From Nocardia sp. alder85J (GTDB lineage Bacteria; Actinomycetota; Actinomycetes; Mycobacteriales; Mycobacteriaceae), in contig NZ_JAIUCZ020000007.1 of assembly GCF_020176955.2 (NCBI RefSeq), positions 248,001-312,000 on the forward strand: DNA of 64,000 nucleotides. The letters are read 5' to 3'. Position numbers and translations under genes: made by a program. This document shows, one piece after another, positions 17,072 through 24,880 of this stretch. The notes below the pieces were generated by a model. It was not told the DNA's origin and did no database searches. It saw only the letters and a program-made list of their open reading frames with translations. The stretch's first letter is position 1. Every line of letters starts with the position of its first letter.

Positions 17072-17164
17072 GAGGATCCATCTTGCCGAATTCCGGCCGG
17101 ACAGCGTGGCGCCGGGCGCGGCGCGGGCCGAGATCCGGGACTCGAATCGGCACGGGTGTACCGC

Positions 17165-17170
17165 TACCAT
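17165..17170 (+). promoter_or_regulatory. -10 element (TACCAT) of corA
   Basis: TACCAT, 6 nt, then the GTG start at 17177: predicted leaderless transcript. Confidence 0.5.
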
Positions 17171-17176
17171 CCAGCC

Positions 17177-18247
17177 GTGCCCTCCATTCCCCCGCTGTCC
17201 TCGTTGCGCAATCGCCGCAAGGCGGAGGTGCCGGTGCCGCGTGTCCCGGTCCCGACCGCGCGGGCGATCGTCGACTGCGCGGTCTACGTGGACGGCAAGC
17301 GGCTGCCCGGACGGCTGCTGCCGGCCGCCGCGCTCGCCGAGATGCGCGAGCGGCAGGCCGGATTCGTCTGGGTGGGCCTGCACGAACCGGACGAGACCCA
17401 GATGGCCGAGGTGGCCGCCACCTTCGGCCTGCACGAACTGGCCGTCGAGGACGCGGTCCAGGCCCATCAGCGCCCGAAGCTGGAACGCTACGACGACACG
17501 CTGATCCTGGTGCTGCGCACGGTGAAATACCTGGAGCACCCGCGGCACGGCGTCAGCGAGATCGTCGAGACCGGCGAGGTCATGATGTTCGTCGCGCCCA
17601 CGTTCGTGATCACAGTCCGGCACGGCGACCACACCCCGCTCACCGGCGTCCGGCGCACACTGGAGGCCGATCCGGAACATCTGGCGCTGGGCCCGACCGC
17701 GGTGCTGCACGCGGTCGCGGACCACGTCGTCGACACCTATGTGGAGGTCGCGCAGGCGCTGGAGGACGACGTCGACCGGATGGAGGAGGACGTCTTCACC
17801 CCGCGCAGTCACATCGCGGTGGAGGAGATCTACCAGCTCAAGCGCGAGGTGGTGGAACTGCGCCGGGCGGTGGCGCCGCTGACGGTCCCGTTGCAGCTGC
17901 TCAGCAACGACACCGCGCTGCCGAAGGAGATCCGCCGCTACATGCGCGACGTCGCCGACCATCACACCGTGGTGTCCGAGCACGTCCGGGATTTCGACGA
18001 GGCGCTGAGCTCGCTGATCAACGCCGCCCTGGCCAAGGTGGGCGTGCAGCAGAACACCGATATGCGCAAGATCTCGGCCTGGGCCGCCATGGCCGCGGTG
18101 CCGACCATGATCGCGGGCATCTACGGGATGAACTTCCAGCACATGCCCGAACTGTCGTGGACCTTCGGCTATCCGCTCGCGCTGATCGTCATCCTGAGCA
18201 TCTGCAGCGTGTTGTTCGTGGTCTTCCGGCACAACGAGTGGCTGTAG
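17177..18247 (+). CDS. corA: magnesium/cobalt channel CorA
   Basis: Divalent-cation channel of 356 residues. A large cytosolic alpha/beta domain (about 35-280) is followed by two C-terminal transmembrane helices joined by the signature loop YGMNFQHMPE; the GMN motif forms the selectivity filter. The protein ends FRHNEWL. The GTG start at 17177 is supported by the TACCAT -10 exactly 6 nt upstream; longer in-frame readings would run back through the divergent PHP gene. The stop is 9 nt from the convergent SUFU-domain gene. It corresponds to Rv1239c in my memory of the M. tuberculosis map. Confidence 0.93.
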   Translation: MPSIPPLSSLRNRRKAEVPVPRVPVPTARAIVDCAVYVDGKRLPGRLLPAAALAEMRERQAGFVWVGLHEPDETQMAEVAATFGLHELAVEDAVQAHQRPKLERYDDTLILVLRTVKYLEHPRHGVSEIVETGEVMMFVAPTFVITVRHGDHTPLTGVRRTLEADPEHLALGPTAVLHAVADHVVDTYVEVAQALEDDVDRMEEDVFTPRSHIAVEEIYQLKREVVELRRAVAPLTVPLQLLSNDTALPKEIRRYMRDVADHHTVVSEHVRDFDEALSSLINAALAKVGVQQNTDMRKISAWAAMAAVPTMIAGIYGMNFQHMPELSWTFGYPLALIVILSICSVLFVVFRHNEWL

Positions 18248-18256
18248 CCGCGCTGC

Positions 18257-18832
18257 TCACAGCGTGGCGGCGGCCCGGTACGGGTCGCGGATGTCGATGT
18301 TCGCCTCGGTCCAGGCGTCGCGCAGCGCGGCCGCGCCGCGGATGCGCACCCAGGCCGCCTCGGTCGCGGTGAGCGGCGCCACCGACAGGAACCGCACCGG
18401 CTCGGCCGGTTCCGGCAACGGCACCGGCGGCACCGCCGTGGCGCCCAGCAGCGCCGCGGTGAACGGCGCGTTGTGCCACAACGGTTCTCCCAGATCGAGC
18501 AGCGCATCCGCTTGCAGCACGATGCCTTCCACCGCGGGGGAGGCGATGAGCACCCCGAGGGCGCGGGTCAGGCCGGAATGCGCTCCCGGACCGCCGCGCA
18601 ACGTCAGCACCAGTTCCGCGCGCGGGCCGCGCACCGGATCCGCTACGGCCACAACCGGATCCGACATCGGGTGCCGGCTGCCGCCGAGCGTGACGTAGTG
18701 GATGTAGTCGCCCTCGCGGACCCGCAGGATCTCGATCGGCTCCAGTCCGAGGAAGGTCACCGATGCCGAATCCGCGGACGGCGCACCGTAATACGCCAGC
18801 ACCGCGGCGCGTACCTCGTCGAGGACCGGCAT
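18257..18832 (-). CDS. suppressor-of-fused (SUFU) domain protein
   Basis: Protein of 191 residues, soluble, resembling bacterial SUFU-domain proteins (an uncharacterised fold used in immunity and regulation): PIEILRVREGDYIHYVTLGGSRHPM and GPRAELVLTLRGG match the family pattern. The ATG at 18832 is chosen; the neighbouring general-stress-protein gene ends at 18837, so the two are tightly linked. The biochemical role is unknown. Confidence 0.72.
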   Translation of the reverse strand: MPVLDEVRAAVLAYYGAPSADSASVTFLGLEPIEILRVREGDYIHYVTLGGSRHPMSDPVVAVADPVRGPRAELVLTLRGGPGAHSGLTRALGVLIASPAVEGIVLQADALLDLGEPLWHNAPFTAALLGATAVPPVPLPEPAEPVRFLSVAPLTATEAAWVRIRGAAALRDAWTEANIDIRDPYRAAATL

Positions 18833-18836
18833 GCGC

Positions 18837-19328
18837 CTACAGCGCCAGCCGGGCCAGCATGTCACGCGCCTGCTCGGCCGCCTTCGGCTCGCACAGCACG
18901 TCGTAGCGGCCGGCCACCAGTTGCATGGTGGAGGCGAAGTCGCGCTGACCGCGGGTGGCGGCGTACGGGATCGAGGTGGAGATCACGCCGAAGATGACAC
19001 CACCGATCAGGCCGACCACCAGCGGGCCGAGGGCGCCGCCGCTGGTGAACAGGCTCAGCAGCAGGCCCAGGAACAATCCCAGCCAGGCGCCGGACACCAT
19101 GCCCCCGCCGACGACCTTGCCCCAGGTGAGCCGATACAGCACCCGCTCGACCTGCATGAGGTCGACGCCGACGATGGTCACGTTCTCGACCGGGAACTGA
19201 TTGTCGGCCAGATAGTCGACGGCCTTCTGCGCCTCCGCGTAGGTCGGGTAGGAGCCGACCGGCCACCCCGACGGCGGGGTCGGCAGGCCCGACCGATTGC
19301 GGTTCGCGTTGCCCAAGGGATTGGTCAT
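18837..19328 (-). CDS. general stress protein-like membrane protein (glycine-zipper)
   Basis: Protein of 163 residues. The first 65 residues form a small alpha/beta domain (SYPTYAEAQKAVDYLADNQFPVENVTIVG), as in B. subtilis general stress protein 17M-like proteins. Then come two hydrophobic helices rich in Gly (GGGMVSGAWLGLFLGLLL, VVGLIGGVIFGVISTSIP). Function unknown; homologues are conserved near corA in mycobacteria. TAGGAT lies 9 nt before the ATG and may be its -10. Confidence 0.8.
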   Translation of the reverse strand: MTNPLGNANRNRSGLPTPPSGWPVGSYPTYAEAQKAVDYLADNQFPVENVTIVGVDLMQVERVLYRLTWGKVVGGGMVSGAWLGLFLGLLLSLFTSGGALGPLVVGLIGGVIFGVISTSIPYAATRGQRDFASTMQLVAGRYDVLCEPKAAEQARDMLARLAL

Positions 19329-19340
19329 AACACGGACATC

Positions 19341-20321
19341 CTAGTCCTGTCGGCCGGTGTCCGGCGCTTCGAACGCGGTCGTGCGCGTCATCCCCGCGGC
19401 CCGGCCCTTCGCCGCGATCACCTGCGCCATCTTGGCGCTGGCCTCGTCGATCATCTCGTCGCCCAGCATCACCGCGCCGCGGGCGCCGCCGGCGCCGGAG
19501 GTGTGGTAGGCGTACGCGTCCAGGATCTCCTCGGCGCGATCGTAATCGGACTGGCGGGGGCTGAAGATCTCGTTGGCGGCGTCGATCTGGGTGGGGTGCA
19601 GCACCCACTTGCCGTCGAAGCCCAGCGCCGCCGTGCGGCCCGCCGCGCGCCGGAAGCCGTCCAGATCGCGGATCTGGAGATAGGGGCCGTCGATGGCCTG
19701 CAGGCCGTGCGCCCGCGCGGCGAGCAGGATGGTCATCAGGATGTGGTGGTAGGCGTCGCCGGGTGCGTAGCCCTCCGGCTGTTCACCCACCACCAGGGTC
19801 CGCATATTGATACTGGCCATGAAGTCGGCCGGGCCGAACACCAGGGTCCGCACCCGCGGTGAGGCAGTGGCGATCTCGTCGATGTTGCGCAGCCCCAGCG
19901 CGTTCTCCAGCTGCGGTTCGATGCCGATGCGGCCCACCTCCAGGCCGACGGCCCGCTCCAACTGGGTCAGCAGCAGATCCAGCGCCCGCACCTGACCGGC
20001 GTCGGTCACCTTGGGCAGCAGGATCGCATCCAGTTCCGCGCCCGCCCCTTCGACGACGGTGATCACGTCGGCGTACGTCCACTGCGTGGTCCAGTCGTTG
20101 ACCCGCACCACCCGGATCTGCTCACCCCAGCCCGGGGAGTTGAGCGCGGCAACGATGTTCGCGCGGGCGGCGGCCTTGGCCGCGGGCGCGACGGCGTCCT
20201 CCAGATCGAGGAAGATCTCGTCCGCCGCGAGCCCCTTGGCCTTCTCGATCATCCGCGGATTGCTGCCGGGGACGGCGAGCACCGAGCGTCGGGTGGCGGG
20301 TCTCGTACGGCGTGTCGACAT
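19341..20321 (-). CDS. CoA-ester lyase, HpcH/HpaI aldolase/CitE family
   Basis: TIM-barrel lyase of 326 residues of the CitE-like group, which cleaves malyl-CoA, citramalyl-CoA or related esters using Mg2+. Motifs: RRSVLAVPGSNPRMIEKA at the N-terminus, DEIFLDLEDAVAP, catalytic-loop arginine in IRVVRVND, metal-binding glutamate in GIEPQLEN, FGPADFMASI and GKWVLHPTQI. The ATG at 20321 follows CGAGGAG by 7 nt, which settles the start over an upstream frame. No mce or CoA-transferase genes nearby, so the substrate is open. Confidence 0.87.
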   Translation of the reverse strand: MSTRRTRPATRRSVLAVPGSNPRMIEKAKGLAADEIFLDLEDAVAPAAKAAARANIVAALNSPGWGEQIRVVRVNDWTTQWTYADVITVVEGAGAELDAILLPKVTDAGQVRALDLLLTQLERAVGLEVGRIGIEPQLENALGLRNIDEIATASPRVRTLVFGPADFMASINMRTLVVGEQPEGYAPGDAYHHILMTILLAARAHGLQAIDGPYLQIRDLDGFRRAAGRTAALGFDGKWVLHPTQIDAANEIFSPRQSDYDRAEEILDAYAYHTSGAGGARGAVMLGDEMIDEASAKMAQVIAAKGRAAGMTRTTAFEAPDTGRQD

Positions 20322-20550
20322 GAAATTGCTCCTCGGGTCGGATTGCTCGCGCAGCGCTCCCAGCCTGGCAGATCTCCCGAAACGGTCCCGAACGGACCCC
20401 GAACAGAGGGCGACTGACCGCAAATGTCGACAACAACAAGCTGACTCATGGGTAACCTGGAGCACGTTGCTCGCGAGCAGTCGGTATCGGTCCGGGTTTT
20501 CCTGGCCGCCGCCACACGCTCTCACGACTACGAGGGGTTGGTGCGCGTCG

Positions 20551-21993
20551 ATGCGAATATCTGGTCCAGTAACCGTATCGGCGTTGATGGTGGCAGGTCT
20601 GCTGGCTTCCGGATCGGCCGTGCACACCCCGATTCAGAGCGGAACCCGTACCGCGGCAGCCCCTCCGGCGGCGAGTATCGACGGTACCGATGCCGACGCC
20701 ATCGGCCTGGTGCCCGCCGCGCCCGAGCCGCCGCGCAAGCTGCGCGCGCTCGGCCCCGCCCAGGGCGTGCCGCTGTTCGGCGGAACCGTGCCGCTGCACG
20801 ATATCTCACTGCCCGGCGGCGGTGCGCTCGGCATCCCGGAGATCGTGCTGGCGGCCTATCGCAATGCCGAACTCGCCCTGCAATCCTCGATGCCCAACTG
20901 CGGGATCACCTGGCATCTGCTGGCGGGCATCGGAAAAGTGGAGTCCAATCACGCGGCGGGCGGTCGCACCGACGCCAACGGCACCACCATCGGCGTCATC
21001 TACGGTCCGCCGCTGGACGGCACGCTGCCCGGCAACGAGGTGATCCAGGCCGCCGACGGCAGTTTCGTCCGGGCCATCGGGCCCATGCAGTTCCTCCCGG
21101 GCACCTGGGCGCACTACGCCTCCGACGGCCGCGGCGACGGCCACCCCGATCCGAACAACGTCTTCGACGCGGCGCTCGCGGCCGGGAAATATCTGTGCGC
21201 GGGCGGGCTGGATCTGCGCGATCCGCAGCAGCAGTTGCGAGCGGTGCTGCGCTACAACAACTCCCTGTCCTATGCCGCGCAGGTGCTGAGCTGGTCGAAC
21301 GCCTACGCCACCGGCGGCATGCCGACCCAGGTGCCGATCTCCCCGGATCTGATCCCGCCGGGATCGCAGCCGACCGCCCCGGACATCCTGGCGGCCAACA
21401 GCTCGATCCCCACCACCGATCCGTCGACCACCACCAACCGCCCGCCGGCCACGATTCCGGCGCCGACGCAGGTGATGATCATCATCCCGGGCCTGCCGCC
21501 GATCCCGTGCGGCATCTTCTGCCCGCCGCCGCGCCCGAATCCCTGTGATCCGGCCGCGGTTCCGGCCCCGCCGGATCCGGGCGACCCGGAACTGGGCACC
21601 CGGCGCTGGTCCCCCGGCGGCCCGGTGACCACCACCGACATTCCCGCGGCCACCGCCGGACCGCAGACGCCGGATGCGGCGAAACCCGGTGCCGCGGCCG
21701 GACTCCCGGGCCAGGCCGCCGATCCGGCCGCACCCGCGGATCCGAACGCGCCGCAGCAGCCCGCCACCTGCGCCCAGCCGGGACAGCAGCCCGGCGCGGC
21801 GCCGGGCGCGGCCGATGTGCCGCCGCCCGCGCCGAATCCGCAAGCGGCCGACGCGCAGCCGAGCAAGACCCCGGAACCCGGCCCGATGTCGCCCGACACC
21901 CCGGATCAGCCCGCGGCTCCGGCGACTCCGCCGCCCCCGCCCGGGATCACACTGCCGTTCGGCATCGTGATCCCGCTGCCGGGCCAGCCGTAA
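20551..21993 (+). CDS. secreted lytic transglycosylase with long Pro-rich tail
   Basis: Exported murein hydrolase of 480 residues. A signal-type N-terminus (MRISGPVTVSALMVAGLLAS) leads to an SLT/MltB-like domain at about 95-260: catalytic glutamate in LLAGIGKVESNH, then GPMQFLPGTWAHYASDG and LRYNNSLSYAAQVLSW. From about residue 270 the chain is Pro/Ala-rich and probably disordered, with three cysteines (CGIFCPPPRPNPC). It corresponds in position to Rv1230c-like proteins. It lies upstream of a shorter paralogue. GGTAACCT at 20451 may be a promoter element shared with that paralogue. The stop codon is inside a 23-bp tandem repeat. Confidence 0.87.
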   Translation: MRISGPVTVSALMVAGLLASGSAVHTPIQSGTRTAAAPPAASIDGTDADAIGLVPAAPEPPRKLRALGPAQGVPLFGGTVPLHDISLPGGGALGIPEIVLAAYRNAELALQSSMPNCGITWHLLAGIGKVESNHAAGGRTDANGTTIGVIYGPPLDGTLPGNEVIQAADGSFVRAIGPMQFLPGTWAHYASDGRGDGHPDPNNVFDAALAAGKYLCAGGLDLRDPQQQLRAVLRYNNSLSYAAQVLSWSNAYATGGMPTQVPISPDLIPPGSQPTAPDILAANSSIPTTDPSTTTNRPPATIPAPTQVMIIIPGLPPIPCGIFCPPPRPNPCDPAAVPAPPDPGDPELGTRRWSPGGPVTTTDIPAATAGPQTPDAAKPGAAAGLPGQAADPAAPADPNAPQQPATCAQPGQQPGAAPGAADVPPPAPNPQAADAQPSKTPEPGPMSPDTPDQPAAPATPPPPPGITLPFGIVIPLPGQP

Positions 21994-22104
21994 CCCTCAC
22001 AGCGCGGCAGCCGTAACCCTCACAGCGCGGCAGCCGTAACCGGTCACCGCGCGGCGTCCGTACCCTCACAGCGCGGTCGGCCGTGACTGTCACAGCGCGG
22101 TCGG
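21988..22104. repeat. 23/24-bp tandem repeat, five units, straddling a stop codon
   Basis: Units start at 21988, 22011, 22034, 22058 and 22081. The first two are identical; the rest diverge. Shared core CCGTAACCCTCACAGCGCGG. The TAA stop of the transglycosylase lies inside unit 1. Confidence 0.9.
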
Positions 22105-22199
22105 CCAAGACTTCCACCTGCGCGGACAGCCGGGTTCCGGCCGCCCGCGCGGCCGCGAACCCGTATGTCCGGCATGGTGATCGGCAAACGCGAGACAGG

Positions 22200-22218
22200 G
22201 TCACGAAGGGGTAACGAA
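22200..22218 (+). promoter_or_regulatory. MtrA-type box: two 8-bp direct repeats spaced by 3 bp
   Basis: GTCACGAA, ggg, GTAACGAA. One mismatch between repeats. This is the architecture described for the essential response regulator MtrA in corynebacteria, which controls cell-wall hydrolase and resuscitation-factor genes. It overlaps the expected -35 region of the downstream transglycosylase gene (candidate -10 TAACCT at 22235-22240). Confidence 0.5.
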
Positions 22219-22291
22219 AGTGTCTCGGATGCGGTAACCTTCAACGTGTTGCGTTGAGAGACGCTCGCAGCGAGCAGAGAAGAGCCACACC

Positions 22292-23167
22292 GTGGGACGT
22301 CACAGTAAACCGCCGGCCCGGCGCAATACCAATACCCTCATCGCTCTGACCGGCTTGGTTCCCGCGGGAGTGGTCGCGGTCAGCGCGGCCGCCACCTCCG
22401 AGGCGAACACCGGCGAGTTCACGGCTCTGAGCGCACCGCAACAGCAGCATATGGCCGGCGATTCCGAGACCGCCGCCGCCGCGGCGCGACTGTCCGCCGC
22501 GGCCGCCGACGGGCAGCTGTCCGCCGACGACGCGGTCATGCATGTGGCCCGGCACGCCGGTCCGCCGGTCGTGCGCAGCAACACGCTGCCGGAGAACCGG
22601 GTCGCCGCCACCGCCGTGGCCGGTCCGCTGGGTATGCCGGGCGTCGCCTACGCCGCCTACCAGAACGCCGAACGCGTGCTGGCGCAGGACGATCCGAACT
22701 GCCACATGTCGTGGGCGCAGCTGGCGGGCATCGGCCAGATCGAATCGCACCACGGCTACGGCAAACTCGACGAGAACGGCTATCCGATCAACCCGGTGTA
22801 CGGCCCGGTGCTCGACGGCAGCCTCGGTGGCAACCAGGTCGTGAACGAGACCGACGGCGGCGAGCTCGACGGCATGGCCGGCTACGCCCGCGCGGTCGGC
22901 CCCATGCAGTTCCTGCCGAGCACCTACCGCAAGTTCGCCGCCGACGGCAAGGGCGACGGCACCTCCGACCCGCAGAACATCTTCGACGCGTCCCTCACCG
23001 CGGGGAAGTACCTGTGCGACGGCGGGCTCGACATGAACGATCCGGCCCAGCAGTCCCGGGCCATCATGCGCTACAACCACTCGATGGCCTACGTCGCGAA
23101 CGTGATGGCCTGGGAGACGGCCTACCGCGAGGGTGTCACCCCGGGCCAGGCCAACCGCAACATGTGA
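22292..23167 (+). CDS. secreted lytic transglycosylase
   Basis: Murein hydrolase of 291 residues, paralogous to the preceding gene product. It has an N-terminal export segment (ALTGLVPAGVVAVSAAAT), a linker of about 80 residues rich in Ala/Ser, and a transglycosylase domain at about 110-280 with catalytic glutamate in LAGIGQIESHHGYG, GPMQFLPSTYRKFAADGKGDG and MRYNHSMAYV. It lacks the Pro-rich tail. The GTG at 22292 has GAAGAG upstream. An MtrA-type box precedes it, fitting a cell-division-linked hydrolase. Same strand as mrp, 66 nt downstream. Confidence 0.88.
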   Translation: MGRHSKPPARRNTNTLIALTGLVPAGVVAVSAAATSEANTGEFTALSAPQQQHMAGDSETAAAAARLSAAAADGQLSADDAVMHVARHAGPPVVRSNTLPENRVAATAVAGPLGMPGVAYAAYQNAERVLAQDDPNCHMSWAQLAGIGQIESHHGYGKLDENGYPINPVYGPVLDGSLGGNQVVNETDGGELDGMAGYARAVGPMQFLPSTYRKFAADGKGDGTSDPQNIFDASLTAGKYLCDGGLDMNDPAQQSRAIMRYNHSMAYVANVMAWETAYREGVTPGQANRNM

Positions 23168-23220
23168 CCGCGGCCCGGCCTCCGGCACCGCCCGCGCGGC
23201 CGGTCCGGACCGGGTCCGCA

Positions 23221-23226
23221 TAAACT
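23221..23226 (+). promoter_or_regulatory. -10 element (TAAACT) of mrp
   Basis: TAAACT ends 7 nt before the ATG at 23234; leaderless-type promoter. Confidence 0.5.
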
Positions 23227-23233
23227 CGCGGAC

Positions 23234-24370
23234 ATGCCAGTGGTAACGGAATCGGATGTACGCGGCGCTCTCGCCAAGGTGAACGACCCGGAGATCCGCA
23301 AACCGATCACCGAACTGGGCATGGTGAAAGGGGTGACGATCCTCGCCGACGGTGGCGTCCACGTCGGGATCTACCTCACCACCGCCGCCTGCCCGCTGCG
23401 CACCACGCTCACCGACCTGGTCACCCGGGCCGTCGCGGATGTGCCCGGTGCCGGTGCGGTCACCGTCGAACTCGACGTGATGAGCGACGAGCAGCGCACC
23501 GAGCTGCGCAAGCAGTTGCGCGGCGATGCGGCCGAACCGGTCATCCCCTTCGCCCAGCCCGGCTCGCTGACCCGGGTGTACGCGGTCGCCTCCGGGAAGG
23601 GCGGCGTCGGGAAGTCCAGCGTCACCGTCAACCTGGCGGCCGCGCTGGCCCAGCGCGGGCTGTCCGTCGGCGTGCTCGACGCCGACATCTACGGACATTC
23701 GGTCCCGCGCATGCTGGGCACCGACCAGCGGCCCACCCAGGTCGAGCGGATGATCATGCCGCCGATCGCACACGAGGTGAAGCTCATCTCGATCGCCATG
23801 TTCACCCAGGGCAACACACCCGTGACGTGGCGTGGGCCGATGCTGCACCGCGCGTTGCAGCAGTTCCTCGCCGACGTGTTCTGGGGCGATCTGGACATCC
23901 TGCTGCTGGACCTGCCGCCGGGCACCGGCGATATCGCGATCTCGATCGCCCAGCTGGTCCCGAACGCGGAGATCCTGGTGGTCACCACACCGCAACCGGC
24001 CGCCGCCGAGGTGGCGGAGCGAGCCGGCGCGATGGCGTTGCAGACCCGCCAGCGTGTGGTGGGCGTGGTGGAGAACATGTCCTGGCTGGACCTGCCCGAC
24101 GGCAGCCGGATGGACCTCTACGGCTCCGGCGGTGGCCAGGAGGTCGCCGATCGCCTCACCCAGGCCATCGGCGCACCCGTGCCACTGCTCGGCCAGATCC
24201 CGATCACCCAGGAACTGCGCGAGGCCGGCGATGCGGGCACCCCGATCGTGCTGAGCAAACCGAACAACGCCTCCGCCGTCGTCCTCCGCGACATCGCCGA
24301 GAGCCTCGCCGTCCGCCGCCGCGGCCTGGCGGGCATGTCCCTGGGCATCGACACCACCCGCCACCAATAG
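23234..24370 (+). CDS. mrp: Mrp/NBP35 family iron-sulfur carrier ATPase
   Basis: Cytosolic P-loop ATPase of 378 residues thought to store or deliver Fe-S clusters. It has an N-terminal MIP18/DUF59 domain (about 1-95, with conserved Cys in AACPLR), then a deviant Walker A (ASGKGGVGKSS, about 118-128), LDADIYGHSVPRMLG, LLLDLPPGTGDI and VVGVVENMSW. The CxxC that binds the bridging cluster in enterobacterial Mrp, expected just after ENMS, is absent: the sequence reads WLDLPDGSRMDLYGSGGG. As I recall, the M. tuberculosis homologue Rv1229c lacks it too. A strong hairpin follows the gene. Confidence 0.93.
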   Translation: MPVVTESDVRGALAKVNDPEIRKPITELGMVKGVTILADGGVHVGIYLTTAACPLRTTLTDLVTRAVADVPGAGAVTVELDVMSDEQRTELRKQLRGDAAEPVIPFAQPGSLTRVYAVASGKGGVGKSSVTVNLAAALAQRGLSVGVLDADIYGHSVPRMLGTDQRPTQVERMIMPPIAHEVKLISIAMFTQGNTPVTWRGPMLHRALQQFLADVFWGDLDILLLDLPPGTGDIAISIAQLVPNAEILVVTTPQPAAAEVAERAGAMALQTRQRVVGVVENMSWLDLPDGSRMDLYGSGGGQEVADRLTQAIGAPVPLLGQIPITQELREAGDAGTPIVLSKPNNASAVVLRDIAESLAVRRRGLAGMSLGIDTTRHQ

Positions 24371-24390
24371 GACACCAGCACACACGACGA

Positions 24391-24418
24391 GCACGGCCGC
24401 GAATTCTCGCGGCCGTGC
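24391..24418 (+). terminator. hairpin terminator after mrp
   Basis: Perfect 12-bp stem (24391-24402 with 24407-24418) and 4-nt loop ATTC, 20 nt after the mrp stop; no T-tract. Confidence 0.8.
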
Positions 24419-24439
24419 GTATGTCCGCGTGCGTATGTC

Positions 24440-24880
24440 CGGGGAGCGTTCCGGCCGCCGCATCGCGTCACACAAGGACTCGGGCCGACACCACCCGCGC
24501 CCAGGAGAAACGCCAGCCGACGCATCACCGCGCGCGACCGCAATTCCGGCGACATATCACTGCACCCGATGAAGATTCGGGCCGACGCCTCCCTGCACCC
24601 GGTGAAGATTCGGGCCGAAACCTCACTGCGCCCGGTGGAGGATCGGGCCGAAACCTCACTGCGCCCGGTGGAGGATCGGGCCGAAACCTCACTGCGCCCG
24701 GTGGAGGATCGGGCCGAAACCTCACTGCGCCCGGTGGAGGATCGGGCCGACGCATCACTGCGCCCGGTGGAGATTCGGGTGAAGGACGACTGTGTCCGGG
24801 GAGATTCCGACCGACGCGTCATTGCGTGCGGTGGGGATCCGGCCGACGCGCCGTTGCGTCCAGGCCGGAGTCGGGCGGGG
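24440..24880. repeat. 33-bp tandem array, perfect centre and degenerate flanks
   Basis: The centre, about 24569-24800, holds seven 33-bp units, of which three or four are nearly identical (GGATCGGGCCGAAACCTCAC in each). Decayed units extend left to about 24440 and right to the glgC stop at 24881. Open frames across it simply repeat every 11 codons on both strands and have no start signals, so I read it as non-coding. It fills the 510-bp gap between mrp and glgC. Confidence 0.88.

Noticed and set aside
16397..17176. N-terminal extension of CorA and the long frame antisense to PHP
   Set aside because: This lies on the complement of the PHP gene and is not CorA-like; GTG 17177 has a -10 at the right distance.
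17072..18232. Extended reading of the PHP protein upstream of GTG 17071
   Set aside because: It is the reverse complement of corA and shows no PHP-like sequence before DLHTHS.
22105..22291. c-di-AMP (ydaO-type) riboswitch before the transglycosylase, as seen before rpf-like genes in actinobacteria
   Set aside because: The conserved ydaO stems and GG-AACC style loops are not recognisable. GTAAC motifs fit an MtrA box better.
24440..24880. Possible CRISPR array or repeat-protein gene in the 33-bp array
   Set aside because: Units abut with no unique spacers, and both strands are open only because the unit is 33 bp; no start codon with a ribosome site and no recognisable domain.
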